Of a DNA stretch of 12,372 nt, positions 8,401 to 12,372 are shown piece by piece. Each line of letters begins with the position of its first letter. Position 1 is the first letter of the stretch. This DNA comes from an uncultured Christensenella sp. Its GTDB lineage: Bacteria > Bacillota > Clostridia > Christensenellales > UBA1242. The notes under the pieces are model-generated. The model saw only the letters and a list, made by a program, of their open reading frames with translations. It was not told the DNA's origin and made no database searches. A program made the translations under genes and the position numbers. The stretch is taken from contig CAOKRZ010000021.1 of NCBI GenBank assembly GCA_948471335.1, positions 1 to 12,372 of the forward strand, written 5' to 3'.

Positions 8401-11400
8401 GCTGCAACTCTTAGAAATGCAAGAGCAGAATTCAGAAAGAATGGCTATTACAAAGAAGAAAATTACAGCATCAACTATAAAGGCAATGACCCAGTTGAGC
8501 TTAAAAACAGATTGTATTATTACAACGAACAAACTAGCGGTTGGAGCAACATCTATGATGAAACAAATGGATACATTTCTTCAATCAATGGATACTTCAG
8601 AGTAAGTGGAAATGGAAACGAACTTAAAATTGAAGGTCTGAGAGAAACTCCAAACGACAGCTACGTTTTGATGATGATGCACACAGAAATCACGATTGGA
8701 AGCGAAAAACCAATCAACGTAGACAAGATTTTCAGAGTTTCTGTAACTCAATATTCTGATGAAGATCTTCCAATTTGTGTGTACGATGAAAGTGACTTCT
8801 TGAACATGGAGACAGGAAACGAACAAGATTATATCTTGATGAACGATATCACTCTTCACTCATATGTTCCATTTGACACAACAAATATTGCAAGCCTTGA
8901 CGGAAATGGTCACGTGATCAATATTGACAGATTTTCAACAACAAAAACTGATCAAAACGTATCAACGCTTCAACTTGCACTGTTTAGAAACGTAACACAA
9001 AACACAACTCTTAAAAACCTTGTTGTAAACATTGCAAGCGCAGGCAACGGTATTGAAGCCGATATAAGCGCATACAAAAATTTTGAGATTGCTGGCCTTG
9101 CAATTTCAAACAGTGGTATAATCACCAACTGCCAAGTTGTCGCATTTGACAACACACTTGTAAACAGCTCACTTGGTTTAGATATCAAATATATAAATGG
9201 CGCTGGAACAAGCGAAATGGTATATTTGACCAATGGCTCAAGATGGAGCAGCTCGGTTGCTGGATTTGTTTTGAGAAACAATGGAAGCATCACAAACTCA
9301 AGAGTTGGCGGCGACTCTGCTTACCTTATTGGCAAGAAAGAAGAGGAATTGAACGTTTATACTCTTCTTACTCAAACTCTTGGCACTTTCAATATAAATG
9401 CTCAAGGAAATATCGCGGGCTTTGTGCTTGAAAACGCTGGCAACATTGCCTCATCTTATGTGAAAAACATTGATATAACAAACATTTCTCAAGATCCAGA
9501 TCTTTATACTGCTGGTTTTGTTGGGACAAACTCAAACTCAATCATCACTTCGTTTGTTGAAGGGGTGAAGGGCAGTGATTTAAATTCAAAAGAACTTTAC
9601 ACAAGACAAGGCTCTTCACTCAAATCAAGTGTTGGCATTGTTTCAGGTTTTGTTTATGAAAACACAAATTCAGCCCAAGCAGTTATAAAAGACAGCTATT
9701 CAAATATTCGAATTGCAAATAGCGCAAGTGAAGATGCAGTTTATCTTGCTTCTGGTTTTGTATACATAAACAGAGGCTCACTTAAAAACTGCTATTCAGC
9801 TTCTCAGGTTGAAAACTTGCTTTCGTCTCAAATGAACTTCTCAGGTGTTGACAGAAGCGGAAACCTTTTAAACACTGACGGAAGCTATGAAAACTGCTAT
9901 TACTATAACACAGACTACACTGACTACAGCGCAAATGGTGAGCCAACAGAAACAAGCTTCGCAACAGGCGCTGGTCAACTTAAAAATGTTTCAAATGCTG
10001 ATTCATTCTATGGCTTTGCTGTTGGAAACGAATCAAGCACAGACAGTGTATGGAAAATGACCGCAGCAGAAGGCATCAAACTTATTGAACCAGAACTTAT
10101 GTCATTCTCATATCGCTATTACAATCCACTTCCAAAAGAAAATCCAGATGATCGTGATACATATTCGCTTCCTTACGCGACAGTAAGAGGCGACACTTTG
10201 ATGAATGTGTCTTACGGCTCATACTACAACCCAATCATTGTCAGAACAGCAAGAGAGTTTGTTGAAGTGACAGGAACAAGCACCTCAACAAGCATTTCAA
10301 ACTACTTTGATTCGAAACGAATTATGGGTACTTATAGAATTGTTTCAAACCTTGATTTCACACAGCTGACTTCTTCTGGCGCGGAACAAACAAATGGAAT
10401 CAACATTCCATCAACAGGCAAAGCTCTCACTGGAATTGTCTATGGAAATGGTTTCACAATTTCAAATGTCAACTTGACAAGCCCAGATGCGGCATTCTCA
10501 TATGGTCTTTTCGGTTCTGTTGAAAAAGCTGGAGAATCTGCACGTACTCCAATGGTTATAAATCTCAATCTTACAGTGACTAAGGTTGTTGACAACCAAG
10601 CCTCAACAGTTGGCGCGCTCAGCGGCTTTGTTCGCGATGCAAGCATAGTCAATGTTGAAGTTGCGTTCAATGACGGCTCAAGAGTTGAAGGGCTCAATTA
10701 CGTCGGAGGCGTAATCGGATTTGCTTACGCTGACAGCTATTTGAAAAATATCAGCGTGACAGATGCAACAGTTATTGCAAGCAGAATTGCAACAAACGAT
10801 CCATTTGATTCAAACTCATTCAGTGACCATAGACGTGACCTTGCATCTCTGCGCAGAACTGTTTCAACAACAATGTCAAACATCTCAACTTTGAGAAGTC
10901 GTCTTTCAAACTTCTCATATGCGGGTGGTGTTGTTGGCTTTATTGATTCGTTTAAGGATAGTGAATATCTTTTAAGCTATCGTCAAAACGACCTTGATTC
11001 ATTGACAAAAAGCAGTGACTTTAAGGTTGTAAGCCTCTCAGCAAGCGGAGATACCTTTGTTCAAGGTTCAGTCGCAGGCGGTCTTGTTGGACTTTCTGGA
11101 AGTCAGACTTCAATCCGCGACGGAAAACTTATTGTTGACGGAACAATTTCTTACAACGAAACTCGAATTATTGCAACAAACTATTATGCGGGCGGAATTG
11201 TCGGTCAGGCATTCGGTTCACTTTCTCAACTTGTCGCAACTTATAATTCAACTCTTTTAACTCAAGTTCAGTCAAATATGGGAAGATATTATTTGAATGG
11301 CAGATTTGACAATTCACTTGAAAGGGGTGCTGTTGACATCTTCGCAGCATCTGTTGGTGATTATTCACAAATAGCAATAGGCGGACTTGTTGGTTATGCG

Positions 11401-12372
11401 GGCAGCGGGGCAATGATGCTCAGCTATGCAAATATAAATGTCATCGGTCTCACTTCACAATATGCTGGTGGACTTATCGGCGTTGTTGATAGTGACAGAT
11501 CAGCTGGATTTAATGTCGACAATGGCAATATCGATGGATTCGATTGCAAATATCTCATAAATCAAGCTTATGCAAGCGGAGACGTACGTGCGCTGAGCGC
11601 TGCGGGCGGAATTGTTGGATACATAACAAAAGACAGCAATCTCTCACTTTATGCAGTCAACAGCGTGAACTTCTTCACAAATTATGACTATTTCTCAAAC
11701 ACTTCGGTTGCTCTTTCAGAAGACGTCTTTGATCAGCTGAAAGTATACTCTTTCGTCGGCGAACTTGCAGAAGCTGAAGTTGGTGACAACGAAAATGTTG
11801 TTAAAAATCTTAAACCTTGGGTTAGCTTTGAGCAAAACTACATCACTCAAAACAATAATGCACAAGCGCAAAGCGAAACCGTTGGAAGAATTTTCAGATA
11901 TGCAAGACTTTCTGCAGATGTCTCTGCGAAATTCACAAAAGGAATAACTTTTGAACATCTTGACAATGAAAACGGTGGAGACGGAGCGAAATATACTTTC
12001 AAAATCCAAGAACCTTCACTTTACACCGAAACTATTTCAAACGGAAAGAGTTACACTCAAAGCGCTTTCCTTAATAATGAGTTCTGGATCGATAACAACT
12101 GGACTCATCCAGATACATCGCTTTTCCCAACGCTGAAGTATACTGACGCACTTGGATATATAATCTACCTTGACTGCTTCAATGTCGATACAGTTGTTAA
12201 AGCAATGACTTTAAACAGAAATATTGAAGTTATTGTCAGAGGAAAGGTTTTCGATGATCCAAATTCAAAAGTGTATGCAAATGTTGATTTCACAGACGAA
12301 AAGTATAAGGATCTTCCTTTCATTTCAAACTTTGCAGGCACAATTCGCGGTGACAGATCGGAAGAGCACACG
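2344..12372 (+). CDS. Giant GLUG-repeat / Ig-like surface lipoprotein, 3' end missing
   Basis: This is an uninterrupted frame of 3,343 codons with no stop in the window. The last six codons are sequencing adapter, so 3,337 residues are real. It begins with a lipoprotein signal peptide (lipobox LSAC, lipidated C23), so the protein is exported and membrane-anchored. Residues about 24-1035 are Ser/Asn/Thr-rich beta-sandwich-like sequence, with Big_2-like stretches near 26-125 and 153-232. Module 1 (about 1040-1290) has a lead-in and GLUG repeats. Residues about 1290-2135 return to Ig-like sequence with a clear Big_2-type unit at about 1397-1446. Modules 2 (about 2140-2590) and 3 (about 2620-3270) carry further GLUG runs, and a fourth lead-in starts near 3275. 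GLUG repeats (Pfam Glug) are typical of large surface adhesins and probably form beta-helices. No catalytic motif, sortase signal or S-layer domain is visible, though the C-terminus is absent. Adhesion is an inference. The gene stands alone, divergent from housekeeping genes. Confidence 0.9.
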   Translation, partial: MNKFLIVLLGIFMLSGVILLSACDKAKVTLTLSDTYKEIVVLDEDNIEDTIITCKVGGSKNGRVNVSSSQSNVVTATVEYNSSSKENVITLIPGDTEGRATINVSTLEQNVTQSITVYVHGEVTDMEQKEVASNAKSDLYAVRGGEGEFVSTTLDAEKLISFTTTLNTQRKDVSWAIADEDQNEYISLDGNTLRISGEYKSQAADPKVTLIATSVYNPDITTEVVLSILDKIDTKNVDLGFSFNNNQSFQPIFNEDGSFNEIVLTSNILANEEEKTGYINFAFKNDKEYEINPRIDYRNNGYDLGLISILSEGAATEVGGKTQQVYKVEGKDDANVTSWVSFEIGYENFNYSEFTTPFKVSSFEKIDTIKISNEQGDEVKPTDNQIVYNNYFEDHEFGASFNLALLPNTVIGGTGRVQIKIDFTNAGISDLGVSLKDLLEIHYQLPNGNASKLNFEQNGLSLVSQEFVASKIFLKANLIGINLNKISDVKLSVVSLDNEKVSAEMKVELQRAADRLNFDGENDVYISSLDSTAVRRTFALEGQSSIEGLKVEYENPYVEMPVLRQISSTASEVQFAVDFTLSSFGRGQTREGRYRIVHNNGVSSEWFDLDVLLPLTSAALVVDNISSFDAAAGYKNEGALYDQSGNVIEGATRGLSFIMLKNLGALSYRIVTNAEQGVSSEVETEFAFLDFNGDASFDFATIKAQAQKESKVVSISGDIIKPIATGKTYMLIKFKGKSLEEGKVKDVELYRIIEIETFIAPSALIPSVSAVEVYAMDDETAATVTMNFAQSNVTYIGRENFTFGGIILGDKREISFGSYKIDSIIATESSLTFTIKGLTTFGQALVSENLMVAYDYFDESKNAKVFIERSINVTVINAERIESLNWDNSSEDGIYFEVGSNEPQIFAASFAPTNARDNELYFHVVSEYGNDPFVKFTKIDSTNYMVQANVSTGRSGFVYVMPKDALNNGSITYYDETFSDSLDFTNVPLKSFNLSQIGAEFENLSKYYFVNNQGQPVYLDKIIIKVPAVVSDGLGFETAYRIYSSNQFESMQANKFYTVMNNLTFNRTAFENFSGGLEGNSSDITLTLTGNNFAKELSGQIRNITFAGTVISGRGFVADENSGKLSNVTVDVYVNQNTYSNSLLKNESDHVGGLVGTNSGTIENCAVLGLSIEGGNYVGGIAGENKGSINGSRVEFYNFMGDVNNTFNGTNVAGLVGENEGSITTSFAYSYADKDVLIGTNNKALVYRQISGSIDLSFTNIRVPLDGITLQNGYAWDKNEDGELELKFYQNGVETIEGNLSDEIFVLQSSSGFNGDINNGHAYLKAISQTLPVTGFDNLELQSLQTTNGYQKTIKVSNNKAVGIFYNTRSASLSEREQRDLDEYNKISLKDFLNLDITNLVVTTSDARVASISAGQLSFKGEGKANLTIYSKQDYSVTNTIEIVVVKAISALTASYNFSNDVVSVANGQAVQLQKGKNLSMVYSFEKTSVLLGTQARKVDLDMNKTTLNAVTLVNHSMISDFVLSINESRDWNGENVTVLPKLSNISEEEYQNAIDSLFGHTFLLTTFDGAFSLEVSEDKLSITPSSVGRQNATLITSDINDAIAPEVTFKNGAPLTTSPNGQNRWIVSYDGKDMFDMVIKPKTPVGDKMFSIDFTIEISVNETYKWSVKEEQDFVVTLMSKTKVASETFEFSLTPQLFNNIDVGVYKLDTLSSSGGKTIYNTESITTSVLAPSRGAVLKVNINPSFANYHHMIITYSGASTADAVRITKVLAMKDNNGQASQTSFYNDETIGIVSNIGNGLIVTPEDKDKAYGNMLFYIWVNGSVNVDTNLVFDITFFDHNGVLIRSVSHLIHVSYMQDPDIVINGQRYSSFMAKGQTTTGSLYIDSDQTVNASSLKIKQAESGVRIIGFTQVDSDVAGRKLYQFTLSVDINAKASGENDTFAIEAEVVGDGETKTVSNTIKIVDVAINPDPNTVSVFKAEDDIYQAYVGMEDTLKFDYTFLPESYQYDSSDSTLNAIAATLRNARAEFRKNGYYKEENYSINYKGNDPVELKNRLYYYNEQTSGWSNIYDETNGYISSINGYFRVSGNGNELKIEGLRETPNDSYVLMMMHTEITIGSEKPINVDKIFRVSVTQYSDEDLPICVYDESDFLNMETGNEQDYILMNDITLHSYVPFDTTNIASLDGNGHVINIDRFSTTKTDQNVSTLQLALFRNVTQNTTLKNLVVNIASAGNGIEADISAYKNFEIAGLAISNSGIITNCQVVAFDNTLVNSSLGLDIKYINGAGTSEMVYLTNGSRWSSSVAGFVLRNNGSITNSRVGGDSAYLIGKKEEELNVYTLLTQTLGTFNINAQGNIAGFVLENAGNIASSYVKNIDITNISQDPDLYTAGFVGTNSNSIITSFVEGVKGSDLNSKELYTRQGSSLKSSVGIVSGFVYENTNSAQAVIKDSYSNIRIANSASEDAVYLASGFVYINRGSLKNCYSASQVENLLSSQMNFSGVDRSGNLLNTDGSYENCYYYNTDYTDYSANGEPTETSFATGAGQLKNVSNADSFYGFAVGNESSTDSVWKMTAAEGIKLIEPELMSFSYRYYNPLPKENPDDRDTYSLPYATVRGDTLMNVSYGSYYNPIIVRTAREFVEVTGTSTSTSISNYFDSKRIMGTYRIVSNLDFTQLTSSGAEQTNGINIPSTGKALTGIVYGNGFTISNVNLTSPDAAFSYGLFGSVEKAGESARTPMVINLNLTVTKVVDNQASTVGALSGFVRDASIVNVEVAFNDGSRVEGLNYVGGVIGFAYADSYLKNISVTDATVIASRIATNDPFDSNSFSDHRRDLASLRRTVSTTMSNISTLRSRLSNFSYAGGVVGFIDSFKDSEYLLSYRQNDLDSLTKSSDFKVVSLSASGDTFVQGSVAGGLVGLSGSQTSIRDGKLIVDGTISYNETRIIATNYYAGGIVGQAFGSLSQLVATYNSTLLTQVQSNMGRYYLNGRFDNSLERGAVDIFAASVGDYSQIAIGGLVGYAGSGAMMLSYANINVIGLTSQYAGGLIGVVDSDRSAGFNVDNGNIDGFDCKYLINQAYASGDVRALSAAGGIVGYITKDSNLSLYAVNSVNFFTNYDYFSNTSVALSEDVFDQLKVYSFVGELAEAEVGDNENVVKNLKPWVSFEQNYITQNNNAQAQSETVGRIFRYARLSADVSAKFTKGITFEHLDNENGGDGAKYTFKIQEPSLYTETISNGKSYTQSAFLNNEFWIDNNWTHPDTSLFPTLKYTDALGYIIYLDCFNVDTVVKAMTLNRNIEVIVRGKVFDDPNSKVYANVDFTDEKYKDLPFISNFAGTIRGDRSEEHT
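5461..6230 (+). repeat. GLUG module 1 (protein-level repeats)
   Basis: Residues about 1040-1295. The lead-in (IYSSNQFESMQ, then FYTVMNNLTFN) precedes four GLUG units: GFVADENSGKLSNV (5686-5727), VGGLVGTNSGTIENC (5794-5838), VGGIAGENKGSINGS (5875-5919) and VAGLVGENEGSITTS (5977-6021). A closing GYAWDKNEDGELELKF segment has its Trp at residue 1276. These are the best matches to the GLUG consensus in the window, and the unit spacing is irregular (about 22-36 residues). Confidence 0.85.
6526..6684 (+). other. Big_2-type bacterial Ig-like unit within the giant protein
   Basis: Residues about 1395-1447 contain LVVTTSDARVASISAGQLSF, then KGEGKANLTIYS and a beta strand IEIVVV. This follows the Big_2 pattern of 'sSd..VAsIs.g.l...g.G.A.iti'. 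Such domains are common spacers in bacterial surface proteins. The remaining Ig-like regions of the protein are more diverged and less certain. Confidence 0.65.
8761..10110 (+). repeat. GLUG module 2 (protein-level repeats)
   Basis: Residues about 2140-2589. The lead-in (YDESDFLNM, YILMNDITLHS, SLDGNGHVINIDRF) is followed by six GLUG-like units: IAGLAISNSGIITNC (9088-9132), VAGFVLRNNGSITNS (9256-9300), IAGFVLENAGNIASS (9412-9456), TAGFVGTNSNSIITS (9508-9552), VSGFVYENTNSAQAV plus IKDSY (9640-9699) and ASGFVYINRGSLKNCYS (9748-9798). The closing part has ENCYYYNTDYTDY and VWKMTAAEGIKLIEPEL, with Trp at residue 2570. Most units use the GFV form rather than GLVG. Confidence 0.85.
10201..12138 (+). 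repeat. GLUG module 3 (protein-level repeats, with long loops)
   Basis: Residues about 2620-3265. The lead-in (IVRTAREFVEV, YRIVSNLDFTQL, GIVYGNGFTISNVNL) is followed by eight GLUG-like units starting near 10609, 10702, 10918, 11071, 11182, 11371, 11461 and 11599, with cores such as VGGVIGFAYA, AGGLVGLSGS, AGGIVGQAFG and AGGLIGVVDS. The glycine-rich first half is well kept, while the 'GtIenc' second half is degenerate or replaced by longer loops. A closing FWIDNNW...LFPTLKY segment (Trp 3248 and 3253) matches the 'W...gyPtL' ending common to such modules. Confidence 0.8.
10825..10914 (+). other. Coiled-coil-like helical insert in GLUG module 3
   Basis: Residues 2828-2857 contain four heptads. 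The a positions are L2833, V2840, I2847 and L2854. The d positions are L2836, T2843, L2850 and F2857. The segment also carries several Arg (RR twice, plus R2851 and R2853) and has no Gly or Pro. It sits between two GLUG units, unlike the surrounding beta-rich sequence. It probably forms a helix protruding from the beta-helix, possibly for dimerisation. I inferred this by eye from the heptad pattern. Confidence 0.6.
12139..12354 (+). repeat. Start of a fourth module lead-in, truncated
   Basis: Residues 3266-3337 contain IIYLDCFNVDTVVKAM, VYANVDFTDEKYKDL and ISNFAGTIRGD. This repeats the lead-in plan of the earlier modules: a polar helix, then 'nvDft', then 'F.GtirGd'. It predicts that 'GnG..I' and another GLUG run follow beyond the contig end. 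Confidence 0.6.
12355..12372 (+). other. Illumina TruSeq adapter remnant (assembly artefact)
   Basis: The last 18 bases, AGATCGGAAGAGCACACG, are identical to the start of the Illumina TruSeq read-1 3' adapter. Translated in the frame of the giant gene they give RSEEHT, and on the opposite strand they give CSSDL, both known signatures of adapter contamination in protein databases. The biological sequence ends at or about 12354. Confidence 0.97.

Noticed and set aside
5686..11640. Possible DNA-level tandem repeats or CRISPR-like array from the recurring glycine-rich segments.
   Set aside because: The repetition is at the protein level (GLUG motifs) with diverged codons and irregular spacing. 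I see no identical direct repeats with uniform spacers.
12165..12371. A minus-strand ORF beginning MCSSDLS at the window end.
   Set aside because: Its first residues are translated adapter, and the rest is antisense to the well-supported giant gene.

Overview
The window looks like one end of a metagenomic contig from an uncultured, low-GC bacterium. Evidence for a Gram-positive-like (Bacillota or related) host is the strong AGGAGG-type ribosome binding sites, A/T-biased codons, very A/T-rich spacers and a lipobox signal peptide. TGG is used for Trp and no in-frame TGA occurs in the large reading frame, so nothing points to a reassigned code. I cannot name the genus.

The layout is simple. On the minus strand, two housekeeping genes are read leftward: a TtcA-family PP-loop ATPase (2063 to 1332), then a cofactor-independent phosphoglycerate mutase (1254 to beyond base 1, 418 codons visible). 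They are probably co-transcribed from a promoter at about 2112-2084. A 280-base A/T-rich divergent spacer follows. It carries the minus-strand promoter, a near-consensus plus-strand promoter (TTGACA, 17 bp, TATACT) and a leader of about 80 nt with two small hairpins.

The remaining 10 kb (2344 to the end) is a single uninterrupted plus-strand reading frame without a stop: 3,343 codons, of which 3,337 are biological. It encodes a giant lipoprotein, presumably surface-anchored. The visible part alternates Ig-like beta-sandwich stretches (about 24-1035 and 1290-2135) with three GLUG-repeat modules (about 1040-1290, 2140-2590 and 2620-3270), and it enters a fourth module where the contig ends. Each module has the same plan: a lead-in resembling 'nDidf...F.G.i.GnG..I', a run of GLUG repeats, and a Trp-containing closing segment. 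The third module contains a four-heptad coiled-coil-like insert. The likely role is adhesion or surface interaction, but no enzymatic domain is visible and the C-terminus is missing.

The last 18 bases (12355-12372) match the Illumina TruSeq adapter exactly. The final six codons are therefore artefact, and the window edge is a true assembly end with adapter contamination. I did not find a new defence, mobile or RNA system. The most interesting biology is the giant modular lipoprotein.
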